Positions 1 through 8,905 of a stretch of DNA of 15,392 nucleotides are shown here, one piece after another (the stretch's first letter is position 1; every line of letters begins with the position of its first letter). The position numbers and the translations under genes were made by a program. Under the pieces are notes generated by a model. It did no database searches and was not told the DNA's origin. It saw only the letters and a program-made list of their open reading frames with translations. Source of the stretch: Pseudovibrio sp. JCM 19062 (GTDB lineage Bacteria; Pseudomonadota; Alphaproteobacteria; Rhizobiales; Stappiaceae); NCBI GenBank assembly GCA_001310715.1, contig BAXV01000080.1:1-15392 (forward strand). The letters run 5' to 3'.

Positions 1-174
1 CAGTTGATCCAAGTATAGTTAATTTGTCGAATGCTCTGTAATTTTCCGTGTATTTCCACTTAGAATTAGGGTTATAACAAATCGATCATGTTCCGTAGAG
101 ACCTCGGAGGTAGAGGGAGATTTCTGCGGATACGTAGAGGGATTTAAAGCAAGAAGCTTCTTGGAGGAGTTTTT
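1..174 (+). other. Non-coding leader upstream of the TRAP genes
   Basis: No gene is supported here. The stretch is AT-rich in its first 80 bases and should hold the promoter of the TRAP transporter. A TATAAC-like box lies at 73-78, but I find no convincing -35 partner at normal spacing, so I do not call a promoter. An odd palindrome (ACCTC-G-GAGGT, 101-111) flanked by GTAGAG/TAGAGG repeats could be a regulator site, but this is weak. A good Shine-Dalgarno (GGAGG, 163-167) sits seven bases before the ATG at 175 and fixes that start. Confidence 0.5.
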
Positions 175-1263
175 ATGGACCGTCGTAGTTTTCTGAAAAA
201 TGCTGGTTTAGCGGGCGCAACCGCAGGCGCTGCTACTCTTGCAGCTCCAGCTCTCGCATCTGGTAAGCGTGAATTGAAAATGGTCACCACCTGGCCGAAG
301 AACCTTCCGGGTCTTGGTGTGGGTGCACAGCGCATCGCTGATCGTATCACTGCTTTGACTGATGGCCAGCTGACAGTGAAACTGTTCGCTTCTGGTGAAC
401 TTGTTCCTGGATTTGAGAGCTTCGACGCTGTTTCCAACGGTACCGCTGATATGTACCATGCCGCTGAGTACTACTGGCTCGGCAAGCACAAAGCATTTGG
501 TTTCTTCACCGCAGTGCCAAATGGTATGACTGTTCCCGAGCTGGAAACTTGGATGCACTTCGGTGGCGGTCAGCAGCTCTGGGACGAGCTATCTGCTCAG
601 TTCAATCTTAAATCTTTCCTGGCTGGCAACACCGGAACTCAGGCAGGTGGCTGGTTCAATAAAGAGATCAACTCTCTTGAGGACCTCAAGGGCCTGAAAA
701 TGCGTATGCCTGGTCTGGGTGGTGAAGTTATGCGCCGTCTGGGTGCATCTGCTGTTGCACTTCCTGGTACTGAAATTTTCCCTGCGCTACAGTCCGGTGC
801 GATTGACGCAACCGAGTGGGTTGGTGCATGGAACGATATGGCATTCGGTCTTTATAAAGTTGCTAAGTACTACTACGTCAAAGGGTTCCAAGAGCCTGGC
901 GCAGGTCTGGCCTTGGGCATGAACAAAGATGTTTGGGAGAGCTTCACACCAATTCAGCAGGAGATGGTGAGTACTGCTTGTATGGCAGAAAACAATTACA
1001 TGCTTGCTGAGTTCAATTACAACAACGGTGCTGCTCTGGAGACGCTAGTCAGCAAGCACAACGTTCAGGTCCGTGATTTCCCTGATGAAGTGTTTGACGC
1101 AATGTGTCGCCAGGGAGAAGAAGTTGTTGCTGAAGTGGGAGAAATAGATGATCTTTCGAAGCGCATCTATCAAAGCTACCTCAAATCCCGTAAGGAAACT
1201 TCTGCATGGTCCAACCTTGGAGAGCGTAACTTCCTGAAAGCTCGCAACCGTATCTTGGGCTAA
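175..1263 (+). CDS. dctP: TRAP transporter solute-binding protein, TakP/FcbT1 type
   Basis: This is the periplasmic binding protein of a TRAP transporter, which captures an organic acid and hands it to the membrane permeases. The 362-residue protein begins with a twin-arginine signal (RRSFLK at residues 3-8, then an Ala/Gly-rich core ending near APALASG), so it is exported folded by Tat. The mature part matches the TakP/FcbT1 class (COG4663) seen in alpha-keto acid and 4-chlorobenzoate transporters: TTWPKNLPG at the first strand, FASGELVPG, GGWFNKEI, the ligand-arginine segment GLKMRMPG, and AIDATEWVG. The length is usual for the family and the frame is unbroken, unlike almost all its neighbours. 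It is the first gene of the dctPQM set and is followed by a hairpin that probably makes the binding protein more abundant than the permeases. The ligand cannot be fixed from sequence; keto, hydroxy or aromatic acids are likely. Confidence 0.93.
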   Translation: MDRRSFLKNAGLAGATAGAATLAAPALASGKRELKMVTTWPKNLPGLGVGAQRIADRITALTDGQLTVKLFASGELVPGFESFDAVSNGTADMYHAAEYYWLGKHKAFGFFTAVPNGMTVPELETWMHFGGGQQLWDELSAQFNLKSFLAGNTGTQAGGWFNKEINSLEDLKGLKMRMPGLGGEVMRRLGASAVALPGTEIFPALQSGAIDATEWVGAWNDMAFGLYKVAKYYYVKGFQEPGAGLALGMNKDVWESFTPIQQEMVSTACMAENNYMLAEFNYNNGAALETLVSKHNVQVRDFPDEVFDAMCRQGEEVVAEVGEIDDLSKRIYQSYLKSRKETSAWSNLGERNFLKARNRILG

Positions 1264-1280
1264 TTTCTCATCTAGTGTAC

Positions 1281-1316
1281 AAGTTCTCCGCACCCGTTGC
1301 GGAGAACTTTTCTTTT
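1281..1316 (+). terminator. Strong hairpin with T-rich tail between dctP and dctQ
   Basis: A perfect 12-bp stem (1281-1292 with 1298-1309, starting AAGTTCTCCGCA) encloses a five-base loop and is followed by TTCTTTT. It has the form of a Rho-independent terminator. It lies inside the transporter set, 17 bases after the dctP stop, so partial read-through or 3'-end protection of the dctP message is the likely role. It would give more binding protein than permease. Confidence 0.85.
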
Positions 1317-1392
1317 CATACTTCTACCCCCGGCCTTTGGGGCCCAATAATAATCCTAGAGGCTTGGCTTAGATCAAGACGAAGAGGCGGGC

Positions 1393-1924
1393 ATGCGCGC
1401 CCTTATGAACCTGATTAACTCAGTCAATGGCGGTATCGGCAAAAGCTGCGCCTGGCTGTCTTTGGGCATTGTGCTTGTCCAGTTTACAGTGGTGGTGATG
1501 AGATACGTTTTCGGTCTCGGGTCCATTTGGATGCAAGAATCCATCACCTACATGCACGGTTTCCTGTTTATGTTGGCTGCTGCCTATACACTCAGCGTGG
1601 ATGGCACGTGCGGGTCGACATATTCTACCGTGATGCACGTCCCCGCTTCAAAGCAATGGTTGATCTGTTCGGTTCGGTCGCCTTCCTTCTTCCGATGTGT
1701 GCCGTGATTGTCTATTGGTCCTGGGGCTATGTGGCCAGCTCATGGGCAATCTTGGAAGGGTCTCAGGAAGCATCGGGTATTCAGGGGCGTTATCTCCTGA
1801 AGAGCGCGATCATTGCCTTTGCTGTTCTTGTTGCCCTGCAAGGGCTTGCTATTATTATTCGATGCCTTCTTGCCCTTGGCGGTGACAAGAAGCACTCGAC
1901 TCTTTCCGACAGATCCAGGAGTAA
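1393..1924 (+). CDS. dctQ: TRAP transporter small permease (reconstructed across two frame breaks)
   Basis: This is the small, four-helix membrane subunit of the TRAP transporter, partner of DctM. The ATG at 1393 has AGAGG five bases upstream. The first part (through AAAYTLSVDG) reads in one frame. The next part, HVRVDIFYRDARPRF, continues in another, and together they restore the hallmark VDGHVRVDIFYR of DctQ proteins. The break at 1605 fits loss of one C (GGCCAC read as GGCAC). A second break at 1889 fits AAGGAAG read as AAGAAG; restoring it gives the tail KEALDSFRQIQE and a stop at 1922-1924, just before dctM. Without this repair the frame runs on to 1964, into dctM. The repaired length is about 177 residues, normal for the family. 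Hydrophobic segments follow residues 17, 50, 90 and 130 approximately. Confidence 0.85.
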
Positions 1925-1930
1925 ACGGAG

Positions 1931-3505
1931 ATGGATGGACTTCTTCATACTCTTGATATCTTGATGTTCGCGGTTGCCTGCGTCTTCTTGCTTCTAGGCT
2001 TTCCTGTTGCATTTACGCTTGCCGGTGTCGCACTTATTTTCGCTCTGATTGCAACGTTCCTTGGTGGTAGCGTTACGCTTGGCGCGATTCCGAGCCGTAT
2101 CTTCGGCACGATGTCCAACGACACGCTGATTGCTGTTCCGCTCTTTATCTTTATGGGAGTGATGTTGGAGCGTTCGAAGGTGGCTGAAGAGCTGCTTGAG
2201 ACCATGGCACGCCTGTTTGGCGGATGCCGGGTGGCCTGGGGCTTTCCGTGACGATTGTGGGGGCTTTGCTTGCTGCTTCGACCGGTATTGTTGGCGCCAC
2301 AGTGGTAACCATGGGGCTTTTGTCTCTGCCAACCATGTTGCGTAATGGTTATAGCCCGCGACTTGCCTGTGGTTCAATCGCTGCGTCCGGCACGTTGGGC
2401 AGATTATTCCGCCTTCCATCGTGTTGGTATTCCTTGCAGACCAGCTTTCTAACGGCTACCAGATCGCGCAGCGCGAGATGGGAAATTTCTCGCCAGAACC
2501 CTTCTCTGTAGGGGATTTGTTTGCAGGTGCGCTTCTTCCAGGTCTTGCACTTGTTGGCATGTACATTGTGTACCAGCTGTTTGTTGCGTTCACACAGCCG
2601 CACAAAGCGCCGCCAATGCGCGATGACGGGTCAGCAGCACCATCTTTTAGCCAGATCATGCATGCACTGGTTCCTCCAATTGCGCTTATCATTGCTGTGC
2701 TGGGCTCCATTCTGGTTGGTATTGCAACGCCGACTGAAGCAGCTGCCGTTGGTGCTGTGGGTGCGTTGTTACTTGCTGGTTATCGCGTGAACCAGAACAA
2801 GCCGTGGCCGGTGTACATGGCGGTATTTTCGCTCGTTGTTGTGCTGGTTCTCACGTCGTTCATGGATCTGCGCGTTGCACGTAACGTGATCCCGACTGGT
2901 GATATGGTTGGCATCTGGATTGCTGGTCTTGCCTGTGCTGTGCTTGCCTATGGATTGCTGGTGTCTTTGTACCGTGTGTTTGCCGGTAATGTGCTGGTGC
3001 CTGTGATGCAGTCCACCACACAGATCACCTGTATGGTGTTTGTGATCCTGATCGGTGCAACGTTCTTCTCCCTGATCTTCCGCGATCTTGGGGGAAGAGC
3101 TGGTGCGTGAAGCGCTGACCGGTCTGCCGGGTGGTGCGCTGGGTGCTATTATTGCCGTTATGGTCGTTATGTTCGTGCTCGGCTTCTTCCTCGATTTCCT
3201 TGAGATCGTGTTCGTGGTCGTGCCGCTTGTTGCGCCAATTCTGTTGCAGCTGGAGATGCCTAATGGTGAGCCAATGAGCCCGGCTTGGCTGGGTGTGATG
3301 ATGGCTGTGAACCTGCAGACATCGTTCCTGACGCCTCCGTTCGGCTTTGCGCTGTTCTACCTGCGCGGTGTTGCGCCGCCGTCTGTGAAGACTCGGATAT
3401 CTACCTCGGCATTATCCCGTTTGTGCTCATTCAGGTGCTGATGCTGGTAATCCTGTGGTACCTGCCAGATCTGCAACGTGGCTTCCGAAAGTCATCTACG
3501 GCTAA
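1931..3505 (+). CDS. dctM: TRAP transporter large permease (reconstructed across five breaks)
   Basis: This is the large channel subunit of the TRAP transporter, a sodium-coupled organic-acid importer of the COG4664/FcbT3 kind. The ATG at 1931 has AGGAG at 1917-1921 and starts six bases after the repaired dctQ stop. The protein opens with a hydrophobic helix ([21 protein letters not shown]) and carries family motifs such as [45 protein letters not shown] and [22 protein letters not shown]. Reading frame changes after 2223, after 2400, at 3093, at 3392 and at 3473. Each is cured by restoring one base, or two at 3093. The last repair (CTGGCA read as CTGCA) gives the typical ending [10 protein letters not shown] and a TAA at 3503-3505, not the later stop near 3575. 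The repaired length is about 526 residues, normal for this class. Confidence 0.87.
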
Positions 3506-3529
3506 AGGTAGTAATAGATTAGTATTAGT

Positions 3530-3559
3530 AAGGGGCGCGAGTATTCGTGCCCCTTTTTT
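3530..3559 (+). terminator. Rho-independent terminator of the TRAP operon
   Basis: An 11-bp stem (3530-3540 with 3545-3555, one G-T pair) with a four-base loop GTAT is followed by a run of T to 3559. It lies 25 bases after the repaired dctM stop, which supports that stop over the later one that would run through the hairpin. Confidence 0.9.
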
Positions 3560-3753
3560 GTTGCAGTGCTACTAATCGAAACCAGTGATTCTTTTTTTGA
3601 GTTAGCCCAATGTTCTATAAAAAGGAATTTATCCTTATTCAAAAGTATTGGAGCTTGATTTCCCTAGGGTATTTCGCTTGTGCGTTGGAAATGTAGTGCA
3701 TGTATACCTTAGTCTAGAGGGTTTCTAATATAACACATTGAAATATCACAGTT

Positions 3754-3789
3754 TTGCATTGCACAATTGCTAAAGGTTGCAATGCGCAA
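3754..3789 (+). promoter_or_regulatory. Tandem operator-like repeats TTGCAWTGCRCAA
   Basis: Two copies of a 13-base element, TTGCATTGCACAA (3754-3766) and TTGCAATGCGCAA (3777-3789), match at 11 of 13 positions. Their starts are 23 bases apart, close to two helical turns. The second has perfect TTGC-N5-GCAA arms; the first has one arm mismatch. This is the look of a pair of sites for a dimeric repressor or activator controlling the downstream ligase/ABC operon. TGC/GCA-rich palindromes are known for the alphaproteobacterial regulator PhaR and for some TetR-type fatty-acid regulators, but I cannot assign the protein. Confidence 0.5.
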
Positions 3790-3847
3790 TAAATAAAACC
3801 GATTAAAAATCCTTTCGTATCTTGATAAGACTTAACCTAGGGAGGAG

Positions 3848-3870
3848 CTCGCAGGTGGAGGACTTGCGAG
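3848..3870 (+). promoter_or_regulatory. Leader hairpin with GGAGG loop
   Basis: A 9-bp stem (3848-3856, CTCGCAGGT, with 3862-3870, ACTTGCGAG, one G-T pair) presents GGAGG as a five-base loop. Another GGAGG lies just before it (3841-3845). If transcribed, this would show a Shine-Dalgarno-like GGA loop, the form bound by RsmA/CsrA-type proteins or by CU-rich small RNAs. Neither partner is visible here, so function is inferred. Confidence 0.4.
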
Positions 3871-3914
3871 GCGGGGGTGTTTGTCTTTCGTATTCCTCAG
3901 AGTAAACAGGCAGA

Positions 3915-3939
3915 CCAAAGGTCAGCATATGACCTTTGG
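3915..3939 (+). promoter_or_regulatory. Perfect 10-bp inverted repeat next to the ligase ribosome-binding site
   Basis: CCAAAGGTCA (3915-3924) pairs perfectly with TGACCTTTGG (3930-3939) across the five-base loop GCATA. The ribosome-binding site GAGAGGTG (3941-3948) begins two bases later. It could be a protein operator or an RNA hairpin that shapes access to the start codon at 3957. It has no T tail, so it is not a terminator. Confidence 0.5.
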
Positions 3940-3956
3940 CGAGAGGTGAATCAAAG

Positions 3957-5938
3957 ATGCAGGTGCCTCCGTCAGCGGGTATGGATACATTCCCGCAGTT
4001 GCTTATTCGGAATGCGCGGGATTGGGGGGATCGCCCCGCGTATCGCGAGAAGGACCTCGGGATCTGGCAGAGCTGGACCTGGCGCGAGGTTCTTGATGAA
4101 GTGCGCAAGCTTTCCCTGGGGCTCAAGAGCCTTGGGTGCAAAGAGGGCGACAAGGTTGCGGTGATTGGTGCAAATCGTCCGCACCTTTATTGGGTTTTTG
4201 CAGCAGTACAGGCCTTGGGCGGTGTGCCGATCCCGGTCTACTCTGACTCTGTTGCGGAAGAGATTGCTTACGTTCTGGGTCACGCAGAGGTTCGCTTTGC
4301 AGTTGTTGAGGATCAGGAGCAGGTTGATAAGCTGCTTGAGATGTCCGAGAAGCTGCCACAGCTTGAGCACATCATTTATGAAGATCCGAAAGGTCTTCGT
4401 GACTATGACCATACTCGTCTTCATCGTTATTTGAGCGTTCAGGAAGCCGGGCAGGCGTTGCTCGACACTGATGAGCAGACTGCCAATGAGTGGTTTGAAG
4501 CTGTCAAAGCAGGCAAGCCTGAAGACGTTGCTGTGATCCTTTACACCTCCGGTACGACTGGCCGTCCAAAAGGGTGATGCTGAGTTTCAATAATCTGATT
4601 GTTGCTGTTCAGAATGCGAACGAGTTCGATAATCTGGATGAGAACGCAGACACGGTCGCCTACCTGCCAATGGCGTGGGTTGGTGATCATGTATTTTCCT
4701 ACGCCCAATGCATTACGGCTGGGTATTGTGTGAACTGTCCGGAAGGTCCTGAGACGGTTTCAATCGACCGTAAGGAGATTGCGCCTACTTACATGTTCGC
4801 GCCACCACGGGTGTTCGAGGGGATGCTGACGCACATCATGGTTCGCATGGAAGATGCGAGCAAGATGAAGAAGAAGCTGTTCGACTACTTCCTCGAATAT
4901 GCCAATCAGGTTGGCGAGCGCATTTTGAACGGAGACAAGGTTTCTCTGTTTGCGCGTTTGAAGTACGCGGTTGGCGAGTTCTGCGTTTATGGGCCGTTGA
5001 AGAACGAGATGGGGTTTTCCCGTGTTCGGGTGGCCTACACGGCGGGCGAGGCGATCGGGCCGGAGATCTTCAAGTTCTACCGCTCCATCGGGCTTAACCT
5101 GAAGCAGCTTTACGGCCAGACTGAATCTTCCGTGTTCATTACCTCGCAGCCTGACGGCCAGATCTATGCGGATACGGTTGGGGTTCCTATGCCGGATGTT
5201 GAGGTCAAGATCGCTGATAGTGGTGAGGTGATGTATCGCTCTCCGGGTGCGTTCCTTGGCTATTACAAGAATGATGATGCGACGAAGGATACCAAAACCG
5301 AGGAAGGCTGGGTTCATACTGGTGACGCTGGTATTTTCCTTGAGAACGGGCATCTGAAGATCATTGACCGTGCAAAGGACGTGGGCAAGCTGACTGATGG
5401 CTCCATGTTTGCGCCAAAATACATTGAGAACAAACTGAAGTTCTTCCCGAACATCAAAGAAGTTGTGACCTTCGGGAACGAGCGCGACTATGTTTGTGCC
5501 TTTGTGAACATTGACCTTGTTGCGGTTGGCAACTGGGCAGAGCGCAACAACATTGCGTATGCCTCTTATCAGGAACTTGCCGCGCATCCTGAAGTCTACA
5601 AGACAATCCAAAGCCATGTGGATCAGGTGAACAAGGACCTCTCGCAAGAGCCGATGATGGCTGGTGCCCAGATCAAACGCTTCCTTGTTCTGCATAAGGA
5701 ACTTGATCCGGATGATGGCGAGCTGACACGCACGCAGAAAGTTCGCCGTAACTTTGTTGCCGAGCGTTATGCGCCGCTGATTGAGGCATTTTATACAGGT
5801 GAGACCTCCAAACATGTGGTGACCGAAGTGGTCTTTGAAGATGGCCGTCAGGGCACGATTGAAGCCACTGTCGAGATTCGGGACATGGATACTTACCGTA
5901 CCGATGCAATGTCCGCGATTGGGGAGGCGGCAGAATGA
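3957..5938 (+). CDS. AMP-forming long-chain acyl-CoA synthetase (one frame break)
   Basis: This cytoplasmic enzyme activates a carboxylic acid with ATP to an acyl-adenylate and transfers it to CoA. The chosen ATG at 3957 has GAGAGGTG eight bases upstream; an upstream TTG at 3936 lies in a hairpin and is less likely. The ATP-binding P-loop YTSGTTGRPKG sits at residues 196-206. The frame breaks right there: GGGGTG appears as GGGTG at 4572-4574, and restoring a G gives RPKGVMLSF and continues to 5938. Later motifs are YTAGEAIGPE, YGQTESS, GWVHTGD, DRAKDVGKLTDG and the C-terminal catalytic-lysine segment LTRTQKVRR. The repaired length of about 660 residues fits the long fatty-acyl ligase class often encoded beside Liv-type transporters. 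It overlaps livG by four bases (ATGA), so the two are translationally coupled. The substrate may be a fatty, branched or aromatic acid. Confidence 0.88.
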
Positions 5939-6752
5939 GTGTAATGGATCCAACGCTCGAAGAGGTCAAAAGGAGGGCTGAGGAGCGCGAGGTTCTGCTG
6001 GATCTTGAGAACGTTTCTCTCTCCTTTGGCGGCGTTAAGGCAATTACGAATATCTCTTTCAACATCAAGAAGGGTGAAATTCGCGCAATCATTGGTCCCA
6101 ATGGTGCTGGCAAGACCTCCATGCTCAATGTGATCAATGGGTTTTACCAGCCACAGGAAGGTGTGATCACCTTTAATGGCGAGCGACGCAGCTCTATGAA
6201 ACCGCACCTTGCGGTTAGTCAGGGCATTGCCCGAACTTTCCAGAACGTTGCTTTGTTTAAGGGCATGTCCACGCTGGATAACATCATGGCGGGACGTGCA
6301 ACGCGGATGAAGCGGAACATGTTCTGGCAGATGCTCTATTGGGGGCCTGCGCAGCGGGAAGAGATTGAGCACCGTAAAAAGGTGGAGGAGATCATCGATT
6401 TCCTCGAAATCCAACACATCCGTCGTACGCCTGTGGGGACGCTTCCATACGGCTTGCAAAAGCGTGTCGAGCTTGCTCGTGCGCTGGCGATGGAGCCTGA
6501 ACTGCTGTTGCTCGATGAGCCGATGGCAGGATGAATCTGGAAGAGAAAGAGGACATGAGCCGCTTCATTCTTGATGTGAATGATCAGCTCGGTACCACGA
6601 TTGCTCTGATTGAGCATGACATGGGTGTTGTTATGGATCTCTCCGATCGTGTCGTTGTTTTGGACTATGGCCGCAAGATCGCTGATGGCGTGCCAGACGA
6701 AGTGCAAAGCAATCAAGAAGTCATTGATGCCTATCTGGGCCTCTCACACTAG
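5935..6752 (+). CDS. livG: Branched-chain-amino-acid-type ABC transporter ATPase LivG (one frame break)
   Basis: This is one of the two ATPases that drive the Liv/HAAT-family importer encoded by the following genes. Walker A is GPNGAGKT at residues 54-61, the Q-loop region is ARTFQNV near 99-105, the signature is PYGLQKRVE at 171-179, Walker B is LLLLDEP at 190-196, and the H-loop EHD is near 227-229. The signature is a variant of LSGGQ, as is common in LivG-like proteins. The frame breaks after 6530, between the Walker B/D-loop residues MAG and MNLEEKED; adding one base (GGCATG or GGAATG) joins them to the expected AGMNLEE. The repaired length is about 272 residues. It starts inside the ligase stop codon and is followed by livH after ten bases. 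A 30-residue charged N-terminal extension precedes the ABC domain. Confidence 0.9.
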
Positions 6753-6762
6753 GGAGTTCCCC

Positions 6763-7745
6763 ATGGAAACGCTTTACAGTGTATTTATTGATCCATTTGT
6801 TCAGATGTTTGAACTTCCGGACTTCTTTCTGCAGGTTTTGTGGGAAGGTCTGGTCTCCGGCGTTCTTTATGCTCTGATCGCACTTGGTTTCGTGCTTATT
6901 TTCAAGTCCTCGCGCATATTCAACTTCGCGCAGGGCATTATGGTGGTGTTTGCAGCGCTGTCTCTGGTGGGCTTGCATTCCTTCCTCGTTCCATATGTTG
7001 GCAATGAGTTTGTTGCTGCTGCAATCGCGATGCCGCTCACGTTGGGCATTATGTATGCTCTTGCGATGGGCGTGGAGCGTATGGTGCTTCGTCCGCTTGT
7101 TGGCCAGCCGGATATCATTTTGTTCATGGCTACCATTGGTATCACCATGTTCCTCATCGGTTTTGGTGAGTTTGTGTTCGGTGGTGAGAACAAGGTGATG
7201 ATCACCGAAGCTCTTGGTATTCCAACCGGCTCTATCGAGTTTGAACCGTTCGGCGGCTTCCTGCTTCTGGAAGAAAAAGACGTGTTTGCGGTGGTCATGG
7301 CGATTGTGCTGGTTATCAGCTTGCTGGTGTTCCTGAACAAGTCCGCATGGGTCGTGCGATCCGTGCGCTGGGGGATGATCATACGGCAGCTCTGTCGGTG
7401 GGTATCTCTCTCAGCACCATTTGGGTTCTGGTGTGGTTCATTGCTGGTGTGATTGCGCTTGCCACCGGTATTGTCTGGGGTGCTCGTGCAGGAGTGTCCT
7501 TTGCTCTGGAAGTGATCGCTTATAAGGCGCTGCCGGTGCTGATGCTTGGTGGTCTGGAGTCAGTCTCCGGCGCGATCATCGGCGGTATTGCGATCGGCCT
7601 TCTTGAGAAAATCTTTGAAATTTACTGGGGTCAGCCTCTGTTCGGTGGCAACACCGAAACCTGGTTCGCCTTTATCTTTGCTTTGATTGTTTTGCTGTTC
7701 CGTCCGCAAGGGCTGTTCGGTGAGAAAATCATCGAGCGCGTGTAA
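6763..7745 (+). CDS. livH: Liv-type ABC transporter permease LivH (one frame break)
   Basis: This is the first membrane subunit of the importer. The ATG at 6763 has AGGGAG six bases upstream, overlapping the livG stop. The protein has the family opening GLVSGVLYALIALGFVLIFKSSRIFNFAQG (given here as separate family pieces GLVSGVLYALIALG and SSRIFNFAQG), an early conserved helix, then further hydrophobic segments. The ATPase-contact loop reads GRAIRALGDDHTAALSVGI, the equivalent of the LivH EAA-like loop. The frame breaks at 7346; restoring a C (GCCATG read as GCATG) gives NKSAMGRAIRAL. The end LLFRPQGLFGEK is typical of LivH. The repaired length is about 327 residues, slightly long for LivH because of the N-terminal 28 residues. 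Confidence 0.9.
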
Positions 7746-7756
7746 GGGGGCCTGCC

Positions 7757-8833
7757 GTGTTTTACAGAACTTCTGGTCAGTTCAAAACGACTTACGAAAG
7801 CGATCAGGCGCTCTTCCCGATCAAGCAGGATATGTTCCTGCTGATTGTGATCCTTGCCATTATGTATGTGATCTTTCCGATGTTTGCTTCGGAATTCACC
7901 TACAAGGCTCTGCTTGTGCCGGTGTTGATTTTTTTCTCTGGCCTCGCTTGGCCTGAATATTCTGACGGGGTATGCAGGACAGCTCTCGCTCGGGACTGCG
8001 GGCTTCATGGGGGTGGGCGCTTATGCCTGCTACAAGATCACGACAATCTTCCCCGAAATGAACATCATTATTGCGCTGTTCCTATCCGGGTTCTTCTCGG
8101 CAGCAGTCGGGGTTGCGTTTGGTTTGCCTTCTCTGCGGATCAAGGGCTTTTACCTTGCGATTGCAACACTTGCTTCGCAGTTCTTTCTGGTGTGGCTCTT
8201 TGAGAAGTGGGCGTGGCTTTACAATTACAACGCATCTGGTGCGATTGAAGTTCGTACCATGGATATCTTCGGTCTTGTTGTGACCGGTCCGACTGCGTCG
8301 CCCATGGTCCAGTACTACTTTGTTCTTGGCATCGTCTCGGTTGTGACCTTTGCGATGATCAACGTTACACGTGGCCGTTATGGCCGTACGTGGAAGGCTG
8401 TTCGCGATATGGACATCGCTGCGGAGCTGGTGGGTATTAATCTGATGCGTGCGAAGCTTTCTGCCTTTGCGGTCAGCTCTTACATCGTTGGCATTGCCGG
8501 CGCGCTGATGGTGTTCTTCTGGAAAGGTGCTGCTGAGCCCAATCTCTTCGATATTCCAATGAGTTTCCAGATTGTATTTATTGCGATCATCGGTGGCTTG
8601 GCAGTGTGATGGGCAACTTCCTGGGGGCGATCCTGATTGTGGCTCTGCCGGTTGTTTTGGGCCTTTTACCTGAACTACTTGGTCTGACCATTGGTTCTGC
8701 CACCATGGAACACGTCAATGTTATGGTGGTTGGTTCACTGATTATCATGTTCTTGATTGTCGAGCCTCACGGTCTTGCGCGGTTCTGGGCGCTTATTCGT
8801 GAAAAGCTCATTATTTGGCCGTTCCCTCACTAA
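7757..8833 (+). CDS. livM: Liv-type ABC transporter permease LivM (two frame breaks)
   Basis: This is the second membrane subunit of the importer. No ATG fits; the GTG at 7757 has AAGGGGG six bases upstream and gives the N-terminus MFYRTSGQFK. The core LGLNILTGYAGQLSLGTAGFMG (pieces LGLNILTGYAGQ and LSLGTAGFMGVGAYA) is the LivM hallmark, and LRIKGFYLAIATLA and RGRYGRTWKAVRDMDIAAELVGI form the ATPase-contact loop. The first break lies in a run of seven T at 7929-7935: removing one T joins PVLIF to SLASLGLN. This is the only clear insertion in the window. The second break at 8600 is a missing G (TTGGGC read as TTGGC), which restores GGLGSVMGNFLG. The repaired length is about 358 residues. Confidence 0.88.
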
Positions 8834-8905
8834 TGAAGAACTGCACGAGCAGCTGGGGAATAGAGGAAATGGCCCGCGGTGGGAGCCGCACATGTGGAGG
8901 AAAAT

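Larger units (their letters stand above)
3560..3956 (+). other. Gene-free region and leader of the acyl-CoA synthetase operon
   Basis: No credible gene is seen on either strand. The first 170 bases are AT-rich and hold only a short palindrome (AAGGA-attta-TCCTT, 3622-3636). The second half contains, in order, a pair of direct operator-like repeats, a hairpin with GGAGG in its loop, and a perfect 10-bp hairpin just before the ribosome-binding site; these have separate entries. The promoter of the downstream operon should be here, but I cannot pick a clear -35/-10 pair. Confidence 0.6.

Noticed and set aside
1393..3505. True pseudogenes in the TRAP permease genes
   Set aside because: All motifs, lengths and termini return with minimal base changes and there are no substitution stops; dctP upstream is intact. 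Decay is not needed to explain the data.
3936..3956. Alternative TTG start of the ligase at 3936
   Set aside because: It lies inside the right arm of a hairpin without a ribosome-binding site, while the ATG at 3957 has GAGAGGTG at proper spacing.
4565..4580. Programmed ribosomal frameshift at the ligase P-loop
   Set aside because: The local A/G-rich sequence resembles a slippery site, but about 20 similar breaks occur in unrelated genes with no common slippery motif, so a missing base is far simpler.
4760..5953. Long open frame of 397 codons on the minus strand
   Set aside because: It lies opposite the acyl-CoA synthetase, has no plausible ribosome-binding site and no recognisable motif, and the plus strand encodes clear ligase blocks throughout.
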